Positions 37,932-44,896 of a stretch of DNA of 46,894 bases are shown one piece after another; within the stretch, counting starts at the first letter, position 1; each line of letters begins with the position of its first letter. The DNA is taken from positions 1-46,894 of the forward strand of contig JAPSJS010000024.1 in the NCBI GenBank assembly GCA_031178065.1, written 5' to 3'. The notes under the pieces were generated by a model, which saw only the letters and a program-made list of their open reading frames with translations, did no database searches and was not told where the DNA came from. Source of the DNA: Altererythrobacter sp. (GTDB lineage: Bacteria; Pseudomonadota; Alphaproteobacteria; Sphingomonadales; Sphingomonadaceae). The position numbers and the translations under genes were made by a program.

Positions 37932-38768
37932 TCACGCGGCGCGGGCGAGGATCACCGGAGCCTTCGCGCGGCTGGGGCCCGTGCGGACGTGGGTGGCGTA
38001 GAGGGTCAGGCCGGTGAAGGTCAGTCCGCCGACGAGGTTGCCCAGCACGGTCGGGATCTCGTTCCACCAGAGGTAATCGAGAACCGAGAACTCGCCGCCC
38101 ATCATCAGCGCAACCGGGAACAGGAACATGTTCACGATCGAATGTTCGAAGACCATGTAGAAGAACAGCATGACCGGCATCCACATGGCGATCGCTTTGC
38201 CGCTCACGTTGGTCGAAACCATTGCGCCGACCACGCCGGACGAGACCATCCAGTTGCACAGCATGCCGCGCACGAAGATCGTCATCCATCCGGCCGCGCC
38301 GTACTCGGCATAGCCGAGCGTCCGGTCGACGCCGATCCCGGCCAGCTTCTGGCCGACCTCGCTCGGCTCGGTTTGGAAGCCGTAGGTGAAATAGATGGCC
38401 ATCAGCACTGCGGTCATGAGAGCGCCCGCGAAGTTGCCGGTGAAGACCAGCCCCCAGTTGCGCAGCACCCCGCGCCAGGTGCAGCCCGGCCGCTTGTCGA
38501 ACACGGCCAGGGGCGCGAGGACGAACACCCCCGTGAGGAGGTCGAAACCGAACAGGTAGAGAATGATGAACCCTACAGGGAACAGAACGGCACCTAGCAG
38601 GGGCTCACCGGTCTGGACCGTGACCGAGATCGCGAATGCAGCGCCCAGCGCGAGCGTGGCCCCCGCCATGAAGGCGCGGATCAGCGTATCCTTGGTCGAC
38701 ATGAAGATCTTGGATTCGCCGGCGTCGACCATCTTGGTGACGAATTCACTGGGCGCGAGATAGGACAT
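37932..38768 (-). CDS. nirC: Formate/nitrite transporter family channel (NirC-like)
   Basis: This 278-aa inner-membrane protein has six predicted membrane segments. FNT-family blocks are seen: LGAAFAISVTVQTG, FPVGFIILYLFGFDLLTGVF, LRNWGLVFTGNFAGAL and GMLCNWMVSSGVVGAM, and KAIAMWMPVMLFFYMVFEHSIVNMF carries the central pore histidine. Given nirB and nirD downstream, nitrite is the likely substrate rather than formate. The ATG at 38768 follows the porin stop by only 17 bases. Confidence 0.92.
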   Translation of the reverse strand: MSYLAPSEFVTKMVDAGESKIFMSTKDTLIRAFMAGATLALGAAFAISVTVQTGEPLLGAVLFPVGFIILYLFGFDLLTGVFVLAPLAVFDKRPGCTWRGVLRNWGLVFTGNFAGALMTAVLMAIYFTYGFQTEPSEVGQKLAGIGVDRTLGYAEYGAAGWMTIFVRGMLCNWMVSSGVVGAMVSTNVSGKAIAMWMPVMLFFYMVFEHSIVNMFLFPVALMMGGEFSVLDYLWWNEIPTVLGNLVGGLTFTGLTLYATHVRTGPSRAKAPVILARAA

Positions 38769-38785
38769 CTTGGAAAACTCCCCGG

Positions 38786-39979
38786 TTAGAAGCTGATTTC
38801 GGCCTGGAGCCAGAATTTCTCGGTGTCGGAGGCGAACTCGTCCGCCTGGTAGTTCGCGTATTTCGCCAGCAGCCCGACCCGGCCGAGTTCGAATCCGACC
38901 GAGGCATCCCATTCGTTTCCGTAATCGAGCCCGCCGAAGTCGCTTTTGAACTGGTGGTAAGTGAGGCCTGCCTTGAGGCCGGGCAGAAAGGGCACGCCGA
39001 ATGAGCGGCCGATCGCGGCGTAACTGTCGCGCAGCCCGTCCGCCGGCGTGGTCCCGAACTGGTCGGCCCAGCCGTTGAAGGCATGCAGTGTCGCAAGCGG
39101 CGTCTGGAACGCGGCGACGCCACCGTCGCTGCCGAGCCTTTCGTGCCCTGCGGTCAGCGTGAAATCCAGCAGCCGGAGGCCGAGCTCGGCGTGCCAGTAT
39201 TCGGCATCGTAAGCGACCGGGTTGGCGCCGTACTCGCTTTGCCGCGCGTAGCTGAGCCGAGCGTCGGCGGATACGCCGACCTCGGCTCGCGCCGAGACGC
39301 CGTAGGTCTGGCTCGAGAAGACGATCCGGGTATCGTAATCGATCAGGTATGCGAAGGCCTCGGCGTCGACCACCGGCAGATCGATCCCGCCGCTGAGCAG
39401 CACGAAATCGCCGTCGAAATGTTCGTTGGGGCTGTCGGCGCCGAATACCGTTCGCTGGGACACCGCGTAAGTCGCGTCGAGCAGCACCGGGCCGACCTTA
39501 GCCTGGCCGCGCACCGCGTCGAAAGTCTGTTCGTTCTGCCGCCAGCCGGAATTGCCGACGAAGCGCGCGTTGCCGAGGATGATACGCTGGCGCCCGACCG
39601 TGATGCCGGTGCCATCCTGAAGGTAGCTCACCTGCAGCCGGTTGAGCTCCAGGCTCTCCGGATCGGCGACGACCGGGAAGGGTTCGATACCGTTGCCGGG
39701 CAGCGTATCGTTGTAGTTGCCGTTTAGCGCCAGCGTCCCTTCGCCCTCCGCAAGGATCGAGAAGCCGTCGATCTTCAGTTCGGCGCCGGCGCGCGCCCGA
39801 AAGGTAAGCGTTTCGGCATCGTCCGGCATGCCGGCCTGGTCGACGCCTTCGTGGCGCAGCCGTGCGGTGAGGATGGGATCGAGAGTCGCGCTCCCGATCG
39901 CGACCGGATCGCCCGGTGCAGCGGTCGCGACATTCGGCCAGGCTGCAGTCGCGAACGCGGCGAGCGCACCGATCCGCAT
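38786..39979 (-). CDS. Alginate-export-like outer membrane porin
   Basis: This 397-aa predicted beta-barrel has a signal peptide at residues 1-21 (ending ATAAPGDP), then TLDPILTARLRHEGVDQ, LTFRARAGAELKIDGFS, VSYLQDGTGITVGRQRI and alternating strands to a C-terminal FWLQAEISF with terminal Phe, as expected for BAM-assembled barrels. It resembles the alginate_exp porin family. As the first gene after the regulated leader and upstream of nirC-nirB-nirD, it probably admits nitrate or nitrite across the outer membrane rather than alginate; that is inference. The ATG at 39979 starts a proper signal peptide; the frame opens earlier without one. Confidence 0.85.
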   Translation of the reverse strand: MRIGALAAFATAAWPNVATAAPGDPVAIGSATLDPILTARLRHEGVDQAGMPDDAETLTFRARAGAELKIDGFSILAEGEGTLALNGNYNDTLPGNGIEPFPVVADPESLELNRLQVSYLQDGTGITVGRQRIILGNARFVGNSGWRQNEQTFDAVRGQAKVGPVLLDATYAVSQRTVFGADSPNEHFDGDFVLLSGGIDLPVVDAEAFAYLIDYDTRIVFSSQTYGVSARAEVGVSADARLSYARQSEYGANPVAYDAEYWHAELGLRLLDFTLTAGHERLGSDGGVAAFQTPLATLHAFNGWADQFGTTPADGLRDSYAAIGRSFGVPFLPGLKAGLTYHQFKSDFGGLDYGNEWDASVGFELGRVGLLAKYANYQADEFASDTEKFWLQAEISF

Positions 39980-40056
39980 CCGCCGCGAACCGCGTGTCGT
40001 CTGAAAGCCTGCGCCGTGATCGCCCACTCGAACCTCGCCGAACCAGCGCACAACGC

Positions 40057-40104
40057 AAAAAAGCCGCCTCGACAGGATCCCCGGAGGGAGCCAGATCGGG
40101 CGGC
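40057..40104 (-). terminator. Leader intrinsic terminator before the porin-nir operon
   Basis: On the minus strand GCCGCC-CGA (40104-40096) pairs with TCG-A-GGCGGC (one bulged A), with a second inner hairpin GG-TCCC / GGGA-CC, and six T residues follow at 40062-40057. It lies in the untranslated leader, 77 bases before the porin ATG, so it must be read through for the operon to be expressed. Confidence 0.75.
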
Positions 40105-40146
40105 GACGTTGCCACGCAATGTAAGAACCGGAACGGAGGTGCTGCT

Positions 40147-40177
40147 CGTCCCCAGCGTTGGGGCGGCGTCCGTTCCG
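40147..40177 (-). ncRNA. Candidate ANTAR (NasT) target: stem-loops in the nir leader
   Basis: On the minus strand CGCCCC-AACGCT-GGGG(A)CG (40165-40147) is a hairpin with a six-base loop having A at position 1 and G at position 4, the loop rule known for RNAs bound by ANTAR antiterminators. Just upstream, GCG-(G)AACGGA-CGC (40178-40166) gives a second, weaker loop containing AACGGA, also A1/G4. The CGGAACGGA containing the first loop can instead pair perfectly over 9 bases with TCCGTTCCG (40137-40129), a possible competing fold. The terminator follows about 25 bases later, and nasT/nasS lie directly upstream. Confidence 0.65.
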
Positions 40178-40182
40178 CGGCG

Positions 40183-40211
40183 ATTGTTATCGAATCAGCG
40201 GGCGTTCGCAA
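40183..40211 (-). promoter_or_regulatory. Sigma-70-like promoter of the porin-nir operon
   Basis: On the minus strand TTGCGA (40211-40206), a 17-base spacer and AACAAT (40188-40183) match the -35/-10 consensus at 4/6 each. The predicted start falls at about 40176-40178, which would place the first AACG-loop hairpin at the very 5' end of the transcript. Confidence 0.45.
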
Positions 40212-40215
40212 GTAT

Positions 40216-40235
40216 TTTTTGCGGTGCAGCAAAAA
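40216..40235. promoter_or_regulatory. Inverted repeat upstream of the nir promoter
   Basis: TTTTTGC and GCAAAAA are perfect 7-base inverted repeats around a six-base centre reading TGCACC on the minus strand. The centre equals an NtrC half-site. The element lies just 3' of nasS and just 5' of the predicted -35 box, so it could be an operator or the nasS mRNA end. It lacks a T-run in the correct place for a terminator. Confidence 0.35.
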
Positions 40236-40243
40236 CTCGGTTG

Positions 40244-41452
40244 CTAGGGGAGCCGGGCGAGGTATTCCTCCACCTTCTCCGGATCGAAGCTGTCGCCATC
40301 GAAGAAAGTGTTTGGTGACAAAGTGATAGAGCCCTGCTGCGTTCCCACCGAGGTGAGTTGCGCAAGGCTTCCCTCGACTTTCGAACTGGCGCCGGGCAGC
40401 GGATCGTCAGTGTCGTACATTGCACTGCGGTAGACATCGGGCCGAAAGACCGCAGCGGCCGCTGCGGCCTCTTCGGGCGAGAAGGGCGAGCGGTCCCAGC
40501 GGGTCATCTGGCTGTACAGCCACAGCGCCTGGCTTACCCAGGGGAAGTTGGCCGCCTCGCTGTACTGGAACATGAAATCGGGGAAGTGCACCGCGTCACC
40601 GCCCGATTGCAGAACCAGGCGATCCGAGATCGCGCGCCGGATCAGGGCAGGATCGCCGCCGATATATTCGGGCCGGGCGAGAATCGCGGCGTTCGCGTCC
40701 CAGTTCTCAGGGTCGACGAAGTGGCGGCCGGCCTTTCGCATGGCGCGGATCAGCGCCTCGAACGCGGGGCGCCGGGCGTCCAGCACCGGCCGGCGCACCG
40801 CCAGCACCTTCTCCACGCCGCGCCGCCAGATCTGCGCGGTGGCGAGCACGATCCGGGCGACGTTGCGCTCGACTGCGAGGCTGTTCCAGGGTTCGCCCAC
40901 GCAGGCGCCGTCGATCTCGCCGTTCGCGTACGCGTCCGCAACGAAGGGAGGGGCAACGGTTACGATCTCGACGTCTTCGTCGGGCCGGATTCCGCAGGCC
41001 GCGAGCCAGTAGCGCAGCATATAGTTGTGGCTGGAATAGCGGTGGACCACACCGAAGCGGAGCTTTGCCCCCGCGCGCTTGCGCTCCGCCACCTCGCGAG
41101 CCAACGCGGCGCCGAGCAGGCGGGGATCCTCGAACGTGCCCCACTGTGCGATCCTGCCGGCCAGAACGGTCGACATGGTGATCCCATTGCCATTGAGCCC
41201 GAGCACGAACGGCACGGCCAGCGGCTGCGCGGGACGTCCTCGGCCGAGGGTAGCAGCGATCGCCAGCGGCGCGATCAGGTGCGCCATGTCCGTATGGCCG
41301 TAGAGCAGCCGATCGAGCACGGTTGCCCAACTGACGTCGCGCTGAAAGCTCAGCGCCAGCCCTTCCTCTTCGGCGAAACCATGCTCGTGCGCGAGGATCG
41401 GCAGGCAGGCGTCCGCCAGCGGGAGGAAGCCGATGGTGAGTTGCTCGGTCAC
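40244..41452 (-). CDS. nasS: Nitrate-sensing protein NasS (NrtA/CmpA-like, cytoplasmic)
   Basis: This 402-aa protein is related to the periplasmic nitrate-binding proteins NrtA/CmpA (ERAERKRAG-like helix, RYSSHNYMLRYWLAACGI, GEPWNSLAVE, NFPWVSQALWLYSQM) but starts directly with the mature fold (TIGFLPLADACLPILAHE) and has no signal peptide. That is the hallmark of NasS, which holds NasT inactive until nitrate or nitrite binds. The GTG start overlaps the nasT stop (GTGA). No ABC-transporter membrane or ATPase genes are adjacent, further favouring a sensor over a transporter subunit. Confidence 0.85.
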   Translation of the reverse strand: MTEQLTIGFLPLADACLPILAHEHGFAEEEGLALSFQRDVSWATVLDRLLYGHTDMAHLIAPLAIAATLGRGRPAQPLAVPFVLGLNGNGITMSTVLAGRIAQWGTFEDPRLLGAALAREVAERKRAGAKLRFGVVHRYSSHNYMLRYWLAACGIRPDEDVEIVTVAPPFVADAYANGEIDGACVGEPWNSLAVERNVARIVLATAQIWRRGVEKVLAVRRPVLDARRPAFEALIRAMRKAGRHFVDPENWDANAAILARPEYIGGDPALIRRAISDRLVLQSGGDAVHFPDFMFQYSEAANFPWVSQALWLYSQMTRWDRSPFSPEEAAAAAAVFRPDVYRSAMYDTDDPLPGASSKVEGSLAQLTSVGTQQGSITLSPNTFFDGDSFDPEKVEEYLARLP

Positions 41453-42030
41453 GTTCCGTCTCCCAGAAGGTCATGCGCCGTCACGACCGCTTCCGCTATC
41501 TCGGCGATCCGCCGGCTCGAGCTCATCGCCTTGCGGCGCAGTTCCGCATAGGCCTCGGGCTCGCTGAGCTTCTTGCCGTCCATCAGGATGCGCTTGGCGC
41601 GATCGATGGTTTCGCGCTCCGCAAGCTTGCCCTCGGCAGCCGCCAGATCGGCCTGGAGCCGGGCGAAGGCATTGAAGCGTTTGATGGCCAGATCGAGCAA
41701 CGGCCTGATCCGGTGGACGGCGAGGCCGTCGACGACATAGGCGGAAACACCGGCATCGATCGACGCGGCGATCGCTTCGTCGTCCGCTTCGTCGACGAAC
41801 ATCGCGATGGGCCGGGCGAGCGCACGGCTGACGGCGAAGTATTCCTCGAGCACGTCGCGCGAGGGATTGCCCAGATCGATCAGCACGACGTCTGGCGCGA
41901 ACGCTTCGAGCCGCGAAATGAGACCCGGCCGCTCCGTCAGTATGAATATCTCGCTATCGGGTAACTGCGCCAGCCCCTCTTCGATGATCGACGCCCTCGT
42001 GGTGCTTTCGTCGATGATCGCAATGCGCAT
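41449..42030 (-). CDS. nasT: ANTAR-domain antitermination regulator NasT
   Basis: This 193-aa protein has an N-terminal pseudo-receiver domain (MRIAIIDESTTRASIIEEGL, VVLIDLGNPSRDVLEEYF) and a C-terminal ANTAR RNA-binding domain from about residue 125 (LAERETIDRAKRILMDGKKLSEPEAYAELRRKAM). With nasS next door it fits NasT, which binds two-hairpin leader RNAs and prevents terminator formation. Its presumed target is the leader before the porin gene. The ATG at 42030 fits the family start; the frame is open to 42066. It is 60 bases downstream of the GH3 gene on the same strand. Confidence 0.9.
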   Translation of the reverse strand: MRIAIIDESTTRASIIEEGLAQLPDSEIFILTERPGLISRLEAFAPDVVLIDLGNPSRDVLEEYFAVSRALARPIAMFVDEADDEAIAASIDAGVSAYVVDGLAVHRIRPLLDLAIKRFNAFARLQADLAAAEGKLAERETIDRAKRILMDGKKLSEPEAYAELRRKAMSSSRRIAEIAEAVVTAHDLLGDGT

Positions 42031-42090
42031 GGCGCCGTATTGCGGTGCATGGTGGCGCGAATGCAAGTGCGCTGTTGCTCCTGACTCCGC

Positions 42091-44631
42091 TCAGCCGCCG
42101 CGGCATTGGGCGATGACATCGGCTTCGGCTGCGCTGCCGAGTGCGGCGCGTGAGAGGCTGAAGCCAAGGTCGCCGTCGGTCGTCAGGCGGAATGGGGCGG
42201 TGATGCGCGTCATGTCCGCGCCCGATGCGGCGAAGCATTTGAGCGGCACGCCCAGCACGCGCCATTGGCCGGGTTCGGACGCCGCCAGCTCGGGAATGGC
42301 GAGCGGGCGCCCGCATTCGGATGCGCCGCAGCGGACGGAGATCGACACCGGTGCTGTCGGCGGTGTGTCGATCCGTAGGGTCGCGAGCATCAGCACGTCG
42401 CCGTTGGTCTCGCGCGACAGATCGACTGGATCGTGGCCGCTGATCTCGACAGCGGCACCGCCTTCACCTCCCTCGATGGCAAACTGCCGCGCCCCTTCCT
42501 GAACCTCATGATTGGTGGCGGTCACGGTTGCGCGCCCTGACAGGCCGGTGGCGGGCACCGTCGTCACGCGCAGCGCATCGCTGCCGTCGGGCTGTGATAC
42601 GATCAGCGACCACGGCGCGGCTGCTACGCCGTGATCGAAATAGACGCCTTGTCCGAGGCCGTCGTCGGCGACCTGGCTATCCTCCGGCAGCGGCTTCCAT
42701 GACTGCGGACCGTCCGCGTAAGTCAGGCCATAGCCGAAAGGAAACAGCGTCGGCCCGCCGTGCCGTGCCGTTGCGGGCCAGGCCGTCGGCAGGCGACCCT
42801 GAAAATCATAAGCAGGGGCGCCGTCCTGGCCGGCGAACAGCATGTCCGCGACACCGGCACCTTCGGAGCCGGGCAGCCAGGCGGTCACGAAAGCGTCGGC
42901 CTGGTTCAGTGCTTCGTTCACGTAGAGCGGCCGCCCCGTAATCATGACGGCGACCACGGGGATGCCCGCTTCCTTGAGCTTGCGCATGGTGTCGATGGGG
43001 CGGCGCAACTCGGGGCGGAGCTGAAGCGACGGGATGTCGCCCTGGAACTCCGCATAAGGTGTCTCGCCGAAGACCACGATTGCCGCGTCCGGCCGTTGAT
43101 CGAAGGCGCCGTCGGGCGCCAGTTCGGTACTGCCGCTCGCCGCGGTGACGGCCTGCTCAATGCCGCGCCACAGCGACGTGGCGCCGGGGAAATCGCCGTT
43201 GTCGAGGCCCGTTCCCTGCCAGCTCAGCGTCCAGCCGCCTGACTGGCGCGCGATGTCGTCGGCGCCGTCGCCGGCAACGAGAATGCGGGCGTTCGGCTTC
43301 AGGGGGAGGACGCCGGTGTTCTTGAGCAGGACCAGCGACTTGCGCACCGCCTCGCGGGCGACCGCCCGATGTGCGGGCGCACCAAGAAGGTCATACTCGC
43401 CGGAAAGCGCGCGCGCCGACGGCTTGCCGGCTTCGAACAGGCCGAGCCGCTGCTTTACCCGCAACACGCGCGCCACCGCATCGTCGAGGCGTGCCATGCT
43501 GATCGCGCCGGCCTTCACCTGGGCCAGAGTGCTGGCGTAGAGGTCGCGCCAGCTATCGGGCGCCATGAGCATGTCGAGCCCCGCCTCGATGGCGGCCGGG
43601 CAGCTCGCGTTGCTGCACCCGGCGATCTGCCCGTGCGCGTTCCAGTCGGTTATCACGAGGCCGCCGAAGTCCAGGCGGCCCTTCAAGATGTCCGTCACCA
43701 GCCCCTTGTTTCCGGAAATCTTCACGCCCTGCCAGCTCGAGAAGCTTGTCATGACCGTTGCGACGCCGCTCTCCATCGCGGGGATGTACGGCGCTCCATG
43801 GACGAGGCGAAGCTCGAGCTCCGAAATGACCGCGTCCCCTTGATCCTTGCCGTCGACCGTCGCGCCGTCGGCAAGGAAATGCTTGGTGCTGGCCGCGACG
43901 TGCGGCCCTGCGAGTATCGGTGCGGTCGAGGGCGGTCCCTGCAGACCGCGGACCATCCTGCCCACGTAGGAGGCGACTAGTGCCGGGTCGGACGAGTACC
44001 CTTCGTAGGCGCGCCCCCAGCGGTAATCCTGCGGGACCGTCACGGTGGGCGCGAAGGTCCATTCCTGGCCGGTCACGCGGATCTCGATTGCCGTCACCTC
44101 GCCGATGCGTTCGATGAGATCGGGATCGCGCGCGGCGCCGAGCCCCACATTGTGGGGAAAGAGCGTCGCACCGACGATATTGCTGTGCCCGTGAACCGCG
44201 TCCGTGCCCCACATGATCGGGATGGCCGATTGGGCAGGCGCACATTCCATCGATGCCGCGTAGAAAGCGTCGGCAAGGGCGAGCCATTCGTGCGCCGGCG
44301 CGAGATCATTGCCGCCGGGCCCCGAGTTTCCGCCGTTGAGCACCGATCCCAGGTGGTACTTGCACACATCCTCAGGCGTCACGCTGCCGATGTCGGCCTG
44401 AATGATCTGCCCGACCTTCTGCTCGACCGACATCTGCGAGAGCAATTCCTGGATACGCGCCTCGCCTTCGGCGGTGACGATTCGCGGATAGGCGACTTCG
44501 GGCCAGCGCTCCGGATGCACCTGTCCGTTCGCTGCCGACGTGCCCTGTTCCTGTGCTGCGCTCCCCGTGGAGAGGGGGGGCGAGATGATCGCCACACAGG
44601 CGAGCGCGTAAGAGGCTATTTTCGATCGCAT
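42091..44631 (-). CDS. Periplasmic GH3 beta-glucosidase / exo-beta-glucanase
   Basis: This 846-aa glycoside hydrolase of family 3 has a signal peptide at residues 1-26 (ending GSAAQEQG). The catalytic (alpha/beta)8 domain carries the nucleophile Asp329 in LVITDWNAHG, and KHFLADGATVDGKDQG contains the substrate-binding KH. The second domain has GETPYAEFQGD, whose Glu528 corresponds to the acid/base of barley exoglucanase ExoI. About 190 C-terminal residues form an extra beta domain seen in ExoI-like enzymes of Xanthomonas and sphingomonads. It probably cleaves beta-1,3/1,4-glucan oligomers. It is divergent from a TonB receptor. Confidence 0.92.
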   Translation of the reverse strand: MRSKIASYALACVAIISPPLSTGSAAQEQGTSAANGQVHPERWPEVAYPRIVTAEGEARIQELLSQMSVEQKVGQIIQADIGSVTPEDVCKYHLGSVLNGGNSGPGGNDLAPAHEWLALADAFYAASMECAPAQSAIPIMWGTDAVHGHSNIVGATLFPHNVGLGAARDPDLIERIGEVTAIEIRVTGQEWTFAPTVTVPQDYRWGRAYEGYSSDPALVASYVGRMVRGLQGPPSTAPILAGPHVAASTKHFLADGATVDGKDQGDAVISELELRLVHGAPYIPAMESGVATVMTSFSSWQGVKISGNKGLVTDILKGRLDFGGLVITDWNAHGQIAGCSNASCPAAIEAGLDMLMAPDSWRDLYASTLAQVKAGAISMARLDDAVARVLRVKQRLGLFEAGKPSARALSGEYDLLGAPAHRAVAREAVRKSLVLLKNTGVLPLKPNARILVAGDGADDIARQSGGWTLSWQGTGLDNGDFPGATSLWRGIEQAVTAASGSTELAPDGAFDQRPDAAIVVFGETPYAEFQGDIPSLQLRPELRRPIDTMRKLKEAGIPVVAVMITGRPLYVNEALNQADAFVTAWLPGSEGAGVADMLFAGQDGAPAYDFQGRLPTAWPATARHGGPTLFPFGYGLTYADGPQSWKPLPEDSQVADDGLGQGVYFDHGVAAAPWSLIVSQPDGSDALRVTTVPATGLSGRATVTATNHEVQEGARQFAIEGGEGGAAVEISGHDPVDLSRETNGDVLMLATLRIDTPPTAPVSISVRCGASECGRPLAIPELAASEPGQWRVLGVPLKCFAASGADMTRITAPFRLTTDGDLGFSLSRAALGSAAEADVIAQCRGG

Positions 44632-44683
44632 AGAATGTCCCGTCCCGCAGTTCTGCTTTTCAATCTTCCCGCCGGACCCGGCC

Positions 44684-44697
44684 TGACAACCTTGACA
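44684..44697. promoter_or_regulatory. LacI-type operator-like site, GH3 side
   Basis: TGACAACCTTGACA matches the palindrome TGACAACGTTGTCA at 12 of 14 positions, the form often bound by LacI-family repressors with a central CG. It is about 53 bases before the GH3 start, and a second, better copy lies 62 bases away. Confidence 0.45.
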
Positions 44698-44745
44698 TGA
44701 AACAAGCGAAACCAGTGCCACAATCCGGCAAATCCAGAGTCCGTT

Positions 44746-44759
44746 TGACAACGTTGACA
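44746..44759. promoter_or_regulatory. LacI-type operator-like site, TonB-receptor side
   Basis: TGACAACGTTGACA matches the palindrome TGACAACGTTGTCA at 13 of 14 positions, with the central CAACGTTG perfect. Its two TTGACA strings could also be -35 boxes for the + strand receptor gene, so repressor binding would block transcription. No good -10 box was identified. Confidence 0.5.
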
Positions 44760-44896
44760 GCGATATGCAAGGAAAAGCCTACCGGGGCCGCGGATGCCGA
44801 ATCGACTCTTCATGGGTCGCCTCGGAGGTGCGCGGATCCGCAAAGTCGAGAACGATGGTTTCCGCGCGCAAAGACGCGGAATGGGAGGGTTGGAAT

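Noticed and set aside
40244-41452. NrtA-type periplasmic transporter subunit for nitrate
   Set aside because: There is no signal peptide or lipobox and no permease or ATPase genes nearby. The overlap with an ANTAR regulator fits NasS.
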